The translations under genes were made by a program, and so were the position numbers. This document shows positions 8,834 to 18,752 of a DNA stretch of 64,000 bases, in pieces; within the stretch, counting starts at the first letter, position 1; each line of letters opens with the position of its first letter. The stretch covers positions 93,143,887 to 93,207,886 of the forward strand of contig CM066989.1 in assembly GCA_033977485.1 (NCBI GenBank), given 5' to 3'. The DNA comes from Hydrangea macrophylla (taxonomy: Eukaryota > Streptophyta > Magnoliopsida > Cornales > Hydrangeaceae). The notes under the pieces were generated by a model. That model did no database searches. It was not told the origin of the DNA and was given only the letters and a program-made list of their open reading frames with translations.

Positions 8834-10906
8834 TTGATCGAGAACAATGCGGATGCGGACGTATATTGATTGTAGGGATAAAGTAGTCGATAAAATATTT
8901 ATTAACTTGGAAACTTACTTTAAACATAGCTATTGCATTGCTAATGTCCTTATTGGGTTGGGAAAAAAAAAAAGTTGGGCTGGACCTATGGTCCAAAAGT
9001 GTTATTTTAAGGGACTTCTGATTAATTTGTCCTACTTTTATAAAGGTGTACAATCACAAGGTTATTCTAAGCTAATCAAAAACTCTTCTTGGAAAGAGCT
9101 CCTTGTATTTATGGCGTACCTTGGAGCTCAAGATTGATATTAGGAGATAACCAAAGATTGGTAGAAAAAACAGCATCTACCAATACAAGAAGATAAGAAC
9201 AAGTCACCCCAAAACTAACAAACCAACAACCAAGCAAAGTTTAGCCTAGACCCCTACTCAGTTTGGATTGAGAAAAGTGATGAGAAAAGAAGGGAAAATC
9301 AATAACATGTTTGGTATGGAGGAAAGGAGGAGGGGAGGGGTGACTCTTTCCTCCAGGCCCACGAATTTCAAGCTGTCAAAAAGTAGATAGATTGGGAGAA
9401 AGAAAAGGTTTAGAACCTCATCTTTTTTCTTTCCCTTGGAACAAAATCATTCTTTTTCCATGCAAAGGTATAGTAGTAAAACATACAAGATTGCCTTTCC
9501 TTCTTATTTAAGCAAACAAAAGAAGGGAAGACTCCTTCCCTTACCTAGGGATACTTCTTTCCTCCCTCCACCCTTTTTGCATCTATTTTTTTCATCCCTC
9601 CTACCAAATTGAGCAAAACATTAAAATCATAAGAGAAGAGAAAATAGTGTTCTCTTCTCCATTTTTGGATGAGAGAAGGGAATGAAAATGGATGGTAAGC
9701 TTTCTTACAAGAAATTAAAGAAAGCTTTTAAAAAACCAATTTACTCTTCTACAATACAAAATAACGATGTTGTATACGTGTGACCTTGGTGAAGTTTCAA
9801 TCATTTCTGGAATATTTTATTTTTTGTCTCTTCTGTTCTCTGCGAATCTCTCCCATTTGGAGAGATTCGTATTTGCCCCTTACTTCATGTCCACATTCTC
9901 TCCATCAACCTTCTCTTCACCACAATTTAACTTACCAAACAAGAGAGATTAAAAGAAAGGGGTGTTCTTTCTCTTCTCTTCTCTCCACTTTTCACAATCC
10001 CCAGAAGCAAACATCATAAATTAACAAGGACAACCTCCATAAAAACAGATAGAAAGGCAGAGCCCTAGAAGAAACCCAAGACCTGAAATGCGACCGAAAA
10101 AGAAGTCAAACAAGAGAATGTCATAGTAGAATTGTTTATATACTTATATAACAGTATATAAATATATATATATATATATATTTTTTAATATTTGATACAA
10201 GTACAACACCGCACCTGCATCCTAGTTTGCTAGGAAATTGACGAATCCCCTGCAATTGCATCAATGCTTCCCAGAGTGCAGCATTTGGGCACTCAAGTCT
10301 TTGCCATTTTCTAAATATACCGACTTTGTTCTTGTAGTACTACTCACATTATTTGAGAAAACTGTAACACTGGTCCAGCTATGTGCCACATATATGCCAC
10401 ATAGACACAAGTCTTCTCCTTTCTCTAATGCATTTTAATGTCCTTGAGAAATGACCACGAGTAGTGCTAGTGCTTCTACACACAAAATGCTCAATTTCAG
10501 ATAGAACTTTGACCATATTGACAGTTGTAGTTGTGCGTCGACTATGTGGCTGGTTGCAGTAAGGCCACCAGCAGAAAATAAGACTATAGACATAGTTGTC
10601 AAAGCCAAAAATTTGATAGAAGCATGTATATTTTGCTTATTGTGTGTGACTTGTCAAAGTTTGAACCAATGGATGTTCAAGATGCAGTAATATCCATATT
10701 TTCAAATTCTACATATGGCAATCGTTATAAATCATCCAAATCTGAATTTTTAACTTAGAATTCTTCAAGAATTTGTGAACACTAACTCTATTGTTATTTC
10801 CACTATTTATTCTTATTATTTATCGTTATTCATTGCTGTAATTAATTATTTTTCTTTTATTTTGAACAATCCAATAAGTGGTAAAACTAACAAACATTTA
10901 TGACAG
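8834..10906. other. Intergenic region upstream of the NLR
   Basis: About 2 kb with no recognised gene. An imperfect inverted repeat (TTTGGTATGGAGGAAAGG at about 9309 against its complement near 9595-9610) may bound an old 300-bp MITE, but no target duplication was found. An (AT)n microsatellite lies at about 10159-10180. I looked here for the coiled-coil (Rx_N) exon expected before the NB-ARC domain of the neighbouring NLR and did not find one in any frame. Confidence 0.5.
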
Positions 10907-13189
10907 GACCTGATTGAATTGCTTATCAACGGAGATTCCACACTCAAAGTAATTTCAGTATTTGGCACAGGAGGGTTGGGGAAAACAACCTTGGTAAAAC
11001 AAGTCTACGATGATGCAGAAGTGAAGCAACACTTTCACAATCATGCTTGGGTTACAGTATCGCAATCTTTCAAGATAGATGACCTCCTAAAAGATTTGAT
11101 TCATCAGCTTTTTAGTGAAATCAGGCAACCAGATCCTGAGGGTCTAGAAAACATGAATAAGCGAAAGCTAAAATCGATGGTCAATGTATTCCTCTGCCAT
11201 AGCAAGTGCCTACTTGTTCTAGACGATTTAGGCAGCATTGATGCGTGGGAAGAGGTCAAACATGCATTGCCTAGAAGCAGCCAAGGCAGTCGTGTTATGC
11301 TAACAACGCGTATCACTGATGTTGCTAAACATGCCTCCATAAACTCCGGCGGTCATGTCTATGGGTTAAACCACTTGTCTACAGATGAAGCTTGGACTTT
11401 GTTTTGCAGGAAGACATTTCTAGAAGACTCGTGTCCTCCTCTTCTGGAGGAACTTTCCAAGCGAATCTTAGCAAGATGTGGTGGATTACCACTTGCAATC
11501 GTGGCAATAAGTGGTGTTTTGGTTACCAAGGACAAAACTCGAATTGAAGAGTGGGAGATGATTTACTGTAGTCTTGGTGCAGAATTAGAAGACCACGGGA
11601 TGCTCAGGAATTTGAAGATAATACTTGCTTCAAGCTACAATGATCTACCTTACAATTTAAAGCCCTGCTTTTTGTACTTTAGCATCTTTCCTGAGTATCA
11701 TCCAATTGAAAGAATTAAACTAATCCGGTTATGGATAGCTGAAGGGTTTGTGAATGCAAGACAAGGAAAGACATTGGAAGAAGTTGCAGAGAGCTACCTG
11801 AACGAGCTCTTGAATAGGAACTTGATCCAAATCGCTAGCACTACAAGCGATGGACGGCTTAAAAAGTGCCAGATTCATGACCTGCTAAGAGAGATTATCA
11901 TTTCCAAGACAAGGGACCAGAATTTGGTAGCCATATCCAAGGAACAAAACATGATTTGTCCCGAAAAAATTCGATGTCTATCTGTACACAACACACTGCA
12001 ATACCTGGGACGAAACAAAAGTGTTTGCAAACTTCGTTCTTTGCTTGTATTTGGGGAAGAAGACTCGAAGTCCAAGCCAATGGGCCCTAAATTATTTTCA
12101 ACTAGTTTCAGGCTAATCAGAGTGTTAGATTTGCAAGGTGCACCAATAGAGATGTTTCCTGAAGAAGTTTTCAAACTCTTTCACTTGAAGTATCTTAGCT
12201 TGAGGGAAACCAATGTGAAAACACTTCCTAGCTCTATTGGGAAGCTTCAGAATCTACATACTTTGGATCTCAAACATACATATATCACTGAATTACCGAT
12301 CGAGATCTTGAAGCTTCAACAACTTTCCCATCTCCTGGTCTATCGGTACAAAATAGAATCTTATACACCTTTCCCCTATAAACAAGGTTTTGAGGCCCCA
12401 TTCAATATAGGAGACATGCAGTCGCTACAAAAGCTTTGTTTCATCAAGGCTAACAACAATAATGGCACTAGTGTTAATACAATGGGAGAGATTGGGAGAC
12501 TGCATCAACTGAGAAGGTTAGGCATCATAAGGATGAAAAGACAAGATGGGGTCGCTCTTTGCTCTTCACTCCACAGATTAAGCAATCTTCGTGCATTGTC
12601 CGTGACCGCAATAGAAGAGAACGAGATTATTGACCTGGAATACCTCTCTTTCCCTCCTATGTTTCTTCAGCGCTTGTACTTGACAGGACGCTTAGAGCAG
12701 TTACCTCATTGGATACCTTTGGCCCAAAACTTGGTGAAATTATTGTTGAGGTGGAGTCGATTAACGATTGACCCACTTGAAGCCCTTCAAGGTTTGCCTA
12801 ATTTGGTACATTTAGGGTTTCTTCAAGTATACAATGGAAAGACCTTGTGTTTTAAGTCTAAAGGGTTTCGGAAGCTCAAGATTTTAGGCCTTGATAAAAT
12901 GGAAGGACTAAAACAGTTGATCGTGGAGAAAGGAGCAATGCCTTACCTAGAAAAGCTAATTATCCAACGTTGTGAATCCATGCACAAAGCTCCAATCGGC
13001 ATTGAACACTTGACCAACTTGAAAGTGCTTGAATTTTTTGATATGCCAGAGGAATTAATTACGACTCTAAGGCCACAATTACAAGGTGAAGATTACGAGA
13101 AAGTTGAACATATTCCCCAAGTATATTATTCGTACTGGAGAGATGGCGTCTGGGAGACCTATGCTCTCCATAATGCACGAGATGCGTAG
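10907..13189 (+). CDS. CC-type NB-ARC-LRR disease resistance protein, RPM1-like, N-terminus missing
   Basis: Intracellular immune receptor of the plant NLR family; the NB-ARC module is an ADP/ATP switch and the LRRs sense effectors or guarded host proteins. An open frame runs from 10904 to TAG at 13187-13189. Counting from Leu at 10919, motifs are P-loop GTGGLGKTT (16-24), kinase-2 LLVLDD (98-103) with Trp 110, RNBS-B GSRVMLTTR (123-131), GLPL (189-192), RNBS-D CFLYFSIFPE (250-259), an MHD variant IHD (319-321), then LRRs from about 340 to 740. The tail EDYEKVEHIPQVYYSYWRDG is typical of full-length RPM1-like proteins, so the 3' end is complete. The coiled-coil domain is absent and no ATG precedes the P-loop. 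The frame opens at a possible splice acceptor (TTTATGACAG, AG at 10905-10906) just after an in-frame TGA (10901-10903). It is either the last exon of a split gene or a 5'-truncated gene. No internal lesion is seen. Confidence 0.9.
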   Translation, partial: DLIELLINGDSTLKVISVFGTGGLGKTTLVKQVYDDAEVKQHFHNHAWVTVSQSFKIDDLLKDLIHQLFSEIRQPDPEGLENMNKRKLKSMVNVFLCHSKCLLVLDDLGSIDAWEEVKHALPRSSQGSRVMLTTRITDVAKHASINSGGHVYGLNHLSTDEAWTLFCRKTFLEDSCPPLLEELSKRILARCGGLPLAIVAISGVLVTKDKTRIEEWEMIYCSLGAELEDHGMLRNLKIILASSYNDLPYNLKPCFLYFSIFPEYHPIERIKLIRLWIAEGFVNARQGKTLEEVAESYLNELLNRNLIQIASTTSDGRLKKCQIHDLLREIIISKTRDQNLVAISKEQNMICPEKIRCLSVHNTLQYLGRNKSVCKLRSLLVFGEEDSKSKPMGPKLFSTSFRLIRVLDLQGAPIEMFPEEVFKLFHLKYLSLRETNVKTLPSSIGKLQNLHTLDLKHTYITELPIEILKLQQLSHLLVYRYKIESYTPFPYKQGFEAPFNIGDMQSLQKLCFIKANNNNGTSVNTMGEIGRLHQLRRLGIIRMKRQDGVALCSSLHRLSNLRALSVTAIEENEIIDLEYLSFPPMFLQRLYLTGRLEQLPHWIPLAQNLVKLLLRWSRLTIDPLEALQGLPNLVHLGFLQVYNGKTLCFKSKGFRKLKILGLDKMEGLKQLIVEKGAMPYLEKLIIQRCESMHKAPIGIEHLTNLKVLEFFDMPEELITTLRPQLQGEDYEKVEHIPQVYYSYWRDGVWETYALHNARDA

Positions 13190-13602
13190 TTCTTCCAAGC
13201 ATAACTCTGACAGAAGGCGCTCTGACAAATCACACAACTGGTTGTTCAGGTAGTTATTAAAGTTTTATCATTAGTTCAATTCGTAGACTGAGAATTACTT
13301 TGGTTGGTTAATCAGTTCATTTATGATCGACATGCATTTGTTGGTGAAGTAAGCTTGAATTCATATTTGAGTTAGTTATTTTTTTTTTATCGAATAACAC
13401 ATGTTTTAGATTAGTGTGTAGGCTGGGTAGCTCAGGTAACTTAAGGTTGTATTTGACACATTGAAGCATAAGTAAAGAGTTTCATAAGTGTCCCAAATAT
13501 ATCCATGTACTTGAATTGTTTTGCAATTAACTAGAGTAAGAAGCATTCCTCCTCCGTATCAATCTCTTTCGTGTACGTGCTTTTCACCATTGTTTTCCAA
13601 CA
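13190..13602 (+). other. NLR 3' flank passing into a copia LTR end
   Basis: About 400 bp after the NLR stop without a gene. The right end (TTTTCCAACA, to 13602) looks like the 3' terminus of a 5' LTR, because a primer-binding site follows at 13606. The left limit of that LTR could not be placed. Confidence 0.45.
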
Positions 13603-13605
13603 AAG

Positions 13606-13910
13606 TGGTATTAGAGCATAGGCTCTTGATCTTGACTTAATCTCTAAATTTCAAAATAGAGATGGCCAACAACATGGGTCCATTCTGGGTTCCTCCACTT
13701 AACAAAGACAACTTTGGTACTTGGTATATTCAATGAAGGAATTACTTAGTTCACAAGATGCATGGAAGGTTATAGAAAAGGCTACGAAGACCTCTATATG
13801 AAGCTTCCTTTTCGCAAGATCAAAAGGATGCTTAACAACTTGTTCGAAAGGAGCAAACGGCTCTCACCATAATCCATCAAGCCATAAATGATGGAGCATT
13901 TTAGAAAATA
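13606..13910 (+). pseudogene. Copia-C: primer-binding site and gag start, cut by Copia-D
   Basis: The primer-binding site TGGTATTAGAGC at 13606-13617 is followed by a leader and ATG at 13662. The product begins MANNMGPFWVPPLNKDNFGTW, the start of the DUF4219/UBN2-type copia Gag. A one-base deletion near 13732 shifts the frame; in the next frame KELLSSQDAWKVIEKA continues the family pattern, and further stops follow. The sequence breaks off at 13911, where the terminal TGTTGAA of Copia-D begins, so Copia-D inserted into this older plus-strand element. The rest of Copia-C was not found beyond Copia-D. Confidence 0.75.
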
Positions 13911-13911
13911 G

Positions 13912-14062
13912 TGTTGAATCAGAGAGAGAGAAATATTTTACATGCATAGAGAGAGCAATTGGCTGGCTCTCTCTGTTATTATATTAAAACTCAAGAAGGA
14001 GAAATAAGGAGAATTACACATAAGCCCTCTAACAATAGTAAAATAAAAACTAACTCTCAACA
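13912..14062 (-). repeat. 3' LTR of Copia-D
   Basis: A 151-bp LTR with plus-strand ends TGTTGAATCAGAG and AACTCTCAACA, followed by a C-rich tract that is the polypurine tract of the minus strand. It contains GA-rich runs near 13921-13935. Assigned from its ends and the adjacent polypurine tract; the partner LTR was not found. Confidence 0.8.
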
Positions 14063-14089
14063 CTCCCCCTCAAGCTGGTGCAAAAATAT

Positions 14090-15520
14090 CGCTCATGCCC
14101 GGCTTGCTAAGGATAAAATAAAAAGGCCTACTAGTTAGACGCTTAGTAAGAATATCAGCCAACTACTCCCCTGTCCTTACAAATGAAGTACAAATAATCC
14201 TACTATTTAACTTCTCCTTAATAAAGTGTCGGTCGATTTCAACAAGTTTGGTCCTATCATGTTGAACAGGATTGGGAGCTATATTGATAGCTAACTTCTT
14301 GTCACAGTACAACCTCATTGATCCCTTAGGCCCAAATCCAAGATCAACCAAAATAATTTGAATCCACAATAGCTCACACACTCCTCATGCCATGGCTCGA
14401 AACTCTGCCTCTGCACTCGATCGAGCTACTACGGACCGCTTTTTGCTTCTCCAAGTAACAAGGTTACTGCCAACAAAGGAACACTATCCCGTAGTCGACC
14501 TCCTATCAGATGCTGACCCAGCCCAATCTGCATCAGTTTACGCTTCTACTCGGGTGTGACCATGCTTAGCAAAGAACAACCTTTTTCCTGGAGCTGATTT
14601 GAGATACCTCACAATTCGAGAATCAGCATCAAGGTGAGTCTATCTCGGAGAGTGCATAAATTGGCTAACCACAGTCCCAGCAAAGGCAATGCCTGGTCTG
14701 GTGTGAGAAAGATAAATCAGTATACCTACAAGTCTCTGATATCTTCCCTTATCAACCAATTCCCCACTCAGTTTCAAATTTGGATCCATTGGAGTATCAA
14801 CTGCCTTACACCCAAGAATCCTTGTCTCCTTCAGCAAATCCAAGATATACTTTCGCTGTGAAATAATTATCCCCTCTTGAGACTGTGCAACTTTGATTCC
14901 CAAGAAGTACTTTAAGCTCCCCAAGTCCTTGATTTCCAATTCTTTAGCAGGATGAACTTTCAATTGTCCCATTTCCTCTAAGTCATTCCCAGTGAGGACT
15001 ATGTCATCCACATATACTATCAAAGCAGTCAACTTACTTCCTGCAGAGTATATTATGAAAAGTGTATGACCCCCTTGGCTCTGTTTGAATCCATACCTGA
15101 TCATGGCTTTTGAAAATCAATCGAACCATGCTCTAGGTGATTGCTTGAGCCCATACAAAGACTTTCTGAGACGACATATGTCTTGGTGTCCTCAAAACCC
15201 GAAGGAACATCCATGTACATCTCCTCCTCTACGTCACCATGTAAGAAAGCATTTTTGACATCGAGCTGATGTAGAGGCCACTCCAAATTTGCTGCGAGCG
15301 AGAACAGAATTCTAATAGAGTTCATCTTGGCCACTGGAGCAAAGGTCTCCTGATAATCTACCCCGTAAGTCTGGGTAAATCCCTTGGCCATTAACCTTGC
15401 TTTGTACCTCTCCACAGTCCCATCGGCTTTGTGTTTCACAATTAACACCCACTTGCACCCTACCGTCTTCTTCCCTTGAGATAATTCTGTTAATTACCAA
15501 GTGCCACTTTTGGAGAGTGC
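14090..15520 (-). pseudogene. Copia-D reverse transcriptase and RNase H remnants
   Basis: Decayed RT and RNase H. RT segments at 15101-15448 ([40 protein letters not shown]) and 14640-15104 (LIVYVDDIVLTGNDLEEM, ISQRKYILDLL, RYQRLVGILIYLSHTRPGIA) are in different frames, with the break at about 15100-15190 around the KSLYGLKQ region. RNase H appears as the DADW-like region near 14525-14600 and as 14163-14381 (MRLYCDKKLAINIA, KLVEIDRHFIKEKLN). The YVDD motif is intact but the reading frame is not continuous, so no active enzyme is made. Confidence 0.85.
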
Positions 15521-15674
15521 TTTCATCTCTTCAACGTGGCAGACTTCTGCTTAGGATCAGAAAGAGCTTCCTGGACACGATTAGGGATAGAAATAGAGGA
15601 AAGTTTGGACACAAAGACTCTATAGGATGGAGACAAACGAGAGTATGAAACAAAGTTAGAAAGCAGGTGTTCAT
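15521..15674. repeat. Left copy of the 154-bp duplication flanking Cassandra
   Basis: Copia-D polyprotein sequence beginning TTTCATCTCTTCAAC and ending GTGTTCAT. It directly abuts the left end of Cassandra at 15675. A diverged second copy begins immediately after Cassandra at 16367. On the minus strand both copies encode the copia linker SYSRLSPS...SDPKWKSA. Confidence 0.85.
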
Positions 15675-15979
15675 TGTGGGGACCAAGAGCCAATACTCCT
15701 GAGGCAGGAAGGCCAAGATGGATGAGGTGAGGTCAGGTGTGGGGACTTGTGCCACATCTCCTGGGGTGAAATTCCTGTACTAGTTTATAAGGATTAATCG
15801 TCCCTCTATATGCAACAAGGCCTTTTAAAACCGTGAGGGAGTTAAAACACAAAAGAACTTCACAGTCAAGCGTGCTGCTGCCAGAGCAGTACTAGGGATG
15901 GGTGACCCCCTGGGAAGTTCTTTGTGTTTAGTCCCAAAGCGGACAATATTGTTGCTAGACGGGGAGGTGGGTCGTTACA
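15675..15979 (+). repeat. Cassandra LTR1 (5S-like block at about 15863-15929)
   Basis: A 305-bp LTR starting TGTGGGGACC and ending GTCGTTACA. The 5S-related block has CAGTCAAGCGTGCTG and GGGATGGGTGACC; the T-to-C change in the first word departs from the 5S consensus and from LTR2. Confidence 0.9.
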
Positions 15980-16059
15980 AGTGGTATCAGAGTGAAAACC
16001 CAGCCGGAAGTGTAGAGCGGGTCCCACACGAGGACGTGTGGCCCTTAAGGAGGATAGAT

Positions 16060-16366
16060 TGTGACGACCAAGAGCCAATACTCCTGAGGCAGGAAGGCCA
16101 AGACGGATGAGGTGAGGTCAAGTGTGGGGACTTGTCCCACATCGCCTGGGGTGAAGTTCCTGGACTAGTTTATAAGGATTAATCGCCTCTCTATATGCAA
16201 CAAAGCCTTTTAAAACCATGAGGGAGTAAAAACACAAAAAGAAACTTCACAGTTAAGCGTGCTGCTACCAGAGCAGTACCAGGGATGGGTGACCCCCTGG
16301 GAAGTTCTTTGTGTTTAGACCCAAAGCGGACAACATTGTTGCTAGACGGGGAGGTGGGTCATTACA
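16060..16366 (+). repeat. Cassandra LTR2 (5S-like block at about 16250-16315)
   Basis: A 307-bp LTR starting TGTGACGACC and ending GTCATTACA. Its 5S block keeps CAGTTAAGCGTGC and GGGATGGGTGACC, closer to canonical 5S than LTR1. Several substitutions separate the two LTRs, so the insertion is not very recent. Confidence 0.9.
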
Positions 16367-16520
16367 TTTCATCTCTTCAACCATGGCAGACTTCCACTTA
16401 GGATCAGAAAGAGCTTCCTAGACATGATTAGGAATAGAAATAGAGGAAAGTTTGGACACAAAGACTCAATTGGATGGAGACAAACGAGAGTATGAAACAA
16501 AGTTAGAAAGCGGGTGTTTA
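16367..16520. repeat. Right copy of the duplication flanking Cassandra
   Basis: Begins TTTCATCTCTTCAACC and runs collinear with 15521-15674, with scattered differences (for example CCATGGC against GTGGC). It then continues into the rest of Copia-D, so this copy is joined to the upstream part of the element. Confidence 0.85.
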
Positions 16521-17099
16521 GTACATGCCCTAATGCCCCCTTTCGATGAGCAATAGGAATGTCTAAATCTTCACTAGAGTCTAGAATCAGGAATAGAAAT
16601 TGAGGAATTAGAAATACCTAGACCATCATCACTAGAAGTAATTGGATGTAGTCTATGCTGTACGGACACTTCAAAAATGGTGCCGCAAGAGAACTTAGTG
16701 CTTCGTGAGTGTGGGTGCGGCTATGGGTGCGGCCGAGTGCTTTGTGAGTTCTTCTGGTGTTTTGGGTGTGGCAGGGTGCGACTGAGTGCGGCGAGGACAC
16801 TTGTGGGGTGCGGCTGGACAAATTTTTATTTTTAAATTTTTTTTTAAAATAATTTTCGAAAACAGGGGGTGGACATTCTTGTTTTTCATCAAATACACCC
16901 AAGTAGTACGAGAAAAATCATCGATAAAAGTAACAAACTACTAAAAACCATTCAAGGAAGAGAAAGGAAAGGGACCCCACACGTCAGTATGAATAAGCTG
17001 AAAAGGAGTACTTTTATTCAAACTCAAATTAAAAGTGGCACGATGATGCTTGCCAAGTTCACAAGCCTCAGAAAACACTAGAAATATTATTATTGTTTA
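16521..17099 (-). pseudogene. Copia-D integrase remnant with internal loss and GC-rich filler
   Basis: Minus-strand remnants of the integrase N-terminal part (a CELGKHH-like zinc region at about 17050-17090, then IHTDVWGPF) run to about 16870. There the frame passes into unrelated sequence: an A/T-rich run, then 16690-16815 with repeated GGGTGCGGC-like words. The DDE core with its second Asp and Glu is missing. Left of 16620 the linker before RT resumes (TKHPLSNFVSYSRLSPS). Confidence 0.7.
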
Positions 17100-17760
17100 T
17101 TAATGAAAGAAACAAATAACTAAGAAGAAAAATGATGAATGTCCTAGTCTCTGGTGCCACAACCACGCCTCCTCAGGAAGAGTCTCCCTCGATGAATGAT
17201 GGGCACTTTGGGCCATACTTCCACTTCCAGCTTCATTGGGCGTCAGAAAATAGAGTCCATTCGCTTCCCTACCACTTCCAATCATCTTTCTTTGTGGAGA
17301 GGTCCTGAAAAACACAATTAGATGGAAAAAAAGTTGCACAATAATTAAGTTCACGTGTAAGTCGACTAATGAAAAGAAGATCAGTCGAAAAATTAAGAAC
17401 ATGAAGGACCGAAGACAAGGCCAGTGAATCAAAAGCATAAACGACACCTTTACCAGAAATTTGAGAAAAATTACCATCAGCTATTTGAACTTTATCTTTA
17501 CCAGTATAGAGATCATAAGTTGAAAAGCCAATGGACAAACCAGTCATGTGATCGGAAGCCCCTGAGTCTATAATCCATGTTTGGTGAGAATGAGCATGTA
17601 AAGCACTAGGAAAATTAGCAACATTACCTGCGTGAGCAAAAGAGGTAGAAGAGCTCGTGGGAGCATCAAGATGTGCCATAATACGCCTCAACGTCTCCAT
17701 ATCACTACTTATACTTCCGGTAGTAGGTGAAGATGATGCTGATTCCCGTGGGTAACTCAA
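17100..17760 (-). pseudogene. Copia-D protease and GAG-pre-integrase remnant
   Basis: The block 17269-17760 (163 residues) has the aspartic protease active site WIIDSGASDHM at about residues 62-72, followed by KVQIADGNFSQISGKG and LTRELNYCATFFPSNCVFQDL. A frameshift near 17285 moves the frame to 17100-17477, which continues KMIGSGREANGLYFL and the GAG-pre-integrase motif WLWHQRLGHSS before a stop. Confidence 0.85.
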
Positions 17761-18752
17761 ATTGGGACCAATGGATAGATTAGCCCGAGGTCCATTCCCC
17801 CTGCCACCACTTCGACCTCCGCCCCCCCCCCCCCTTCGTCAAGGGAGGATGGCTATGAAGCCTCCATCATGTGTGTCGAGTATGATAAGGCCTATTGCAG
17901 TAATCACAAAATTGCTTACTCTTGTCTTCTGTAACCTCATCAGGTGGAGGCTGGTTCTTGGGAGGATAAGAGCCCTTAGCCCATCTCTACCTGGAAGAGG
18001 CTAAAGCGGACCTGTCAATAGAAGTAAGGGGAAGCATAGCTGAACAAAGACTTTCTTCATTCTGAACATAAGCGAACGCTGGGTAAAGGTTCCATGCCGA
18101 GGACCCGAGTCCTCACCTGATCAAACTCTGAATTGAGACCAACCAACAATTTGAAAATTCTCTCTCAATATATTCCTTAAAACTAGCTACATCCGTGGGC
18201 AAACTGGGTGATAATTCTTCAAATGATCTAGGCGTTACAATACTGTTGAATAGAACGCTCATCTTGAACCTCCGCCTCAATATTTCGGCGAAGTTCATAT
18301 ACCTGAGCCACATTCCCTTGCCAAGCATAAGTCTGAGCGAGAGTATCCCAGATGTCCTGCGCAGTTTCCATCTCCAGAAAGAAATTAGCAATAGTAGGCT
18401 CCATAGAGTGAACAAGCCAACTCATAACAAGATAATTATCCACCTCCCACTTAGCATAAGTGGGATCCTCACGACTAGGTGCCTTAAGCGTGCCATCAAC
18501 ATAGCCAAACTTTGCTCTACTGCGGAGCCAGAAGGTAGCAAATAGGGGCCAAGAGAGATAATTTTCACCATTGAATAGAACTGTGGTGATTTTTGAACCA
18601 GGGTTCTCGGTAATGAGGGAATGCTTCTCGTAACCTAAAGGAGGCCTCGTCATACCAGAGTTGGCTAGGGATTTTTCGATTGTCAAGTTGTCTTTTGTCA
18701 AGTTGATTTTTCGGTTGTCTTTTAATATTATTTCCAGCAATTTAAGATTCAC
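17761..18752 (-). pseudogene. gag: Copia-D Gag
   Basis: The Gag start is probably the Met of MTRPPLGYEKHSLI (about 18650-18652); the frame stays open to 18752. It carries VLFNGENYLSW, FGYVDGTLKAP, TYAKWEVDNYLVMSWLVHSM and AQDIWDTLAQTYAWQGNVAQ. A frameshift near 18230 moves to 18113-18415, and sequence then degrades to a zinc knuckle QFCDYCNRPYHTRHTWW at about 17870-17930, whose last Cys is replaced by Trp. A run of 12 C at about 17822-17833 falls in the Gly/Arg-rich tail. Confidence 0.82.

Larger units (their letters stand above)
15675..16366 (+). mobile_element. Cassandra TRIM retrotransposon carrying 5S rRNA sequence
   Basis: A 692-bp non-coding LTR retrotransposon: LTR1 15675-15979, primer-binding site TGGTATCAGAG at 15982-15992, an interior of about 65 bp, a purine-rich tract to 16059, and LTR2 16060-16366. 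Both LTRs contain a 5S rRNA-derived block with AGTTAAGCGTGC-like box A and GGATGGGTGACC-like box C, the diagnostic feature of Cassandra. These boxes form an RNA polymerase III promoter in true 5S genes. Cassandra encodes no protein and relies on other elements. LTR2 is immediately followed by a repeat of the sequence that precedes LTR1, so the flanks are not an ordinary 5-bp target duplication. Confidence 0.93.
13912..18752 (-). mobile_element. Copia-D: truncated, decayed Ty1/copia element
   Basis: Minus-strand copia with 3' LTR (13912-14062), polypurine tract (14063-14075; minus strand CTTGAGGGGGAG), RNase H and RT remnants, a Cassandra insertion (15675-16366), integrase and protease remnants and gag. 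No 5' LTR or primer-binding site was found right of gag, so the element is 5'-truncated or its 5' end has diverged. Many stops and frameshifts, and loss of most of the integrase core, make it a relic. Protein similarity to Copia-B is close (YVDDIVLTG, WIIDSGASDHM). Confidence 0.88.

Noticed and set aside
15863..15929. A 5S rRNA gene
   Set aside because: The 5S-like block is truncated, lies inside both LTRs of a Cassandra TRIM (also 16250-16315) and has no 5S start or end; it is retrotransposon-borne and not a 5S gene.
15898..16110. A short gene between 15.9 and 16.1 kb
   Set aside because: It falls across the LTR and interior of Cassandra, which is non-coding.
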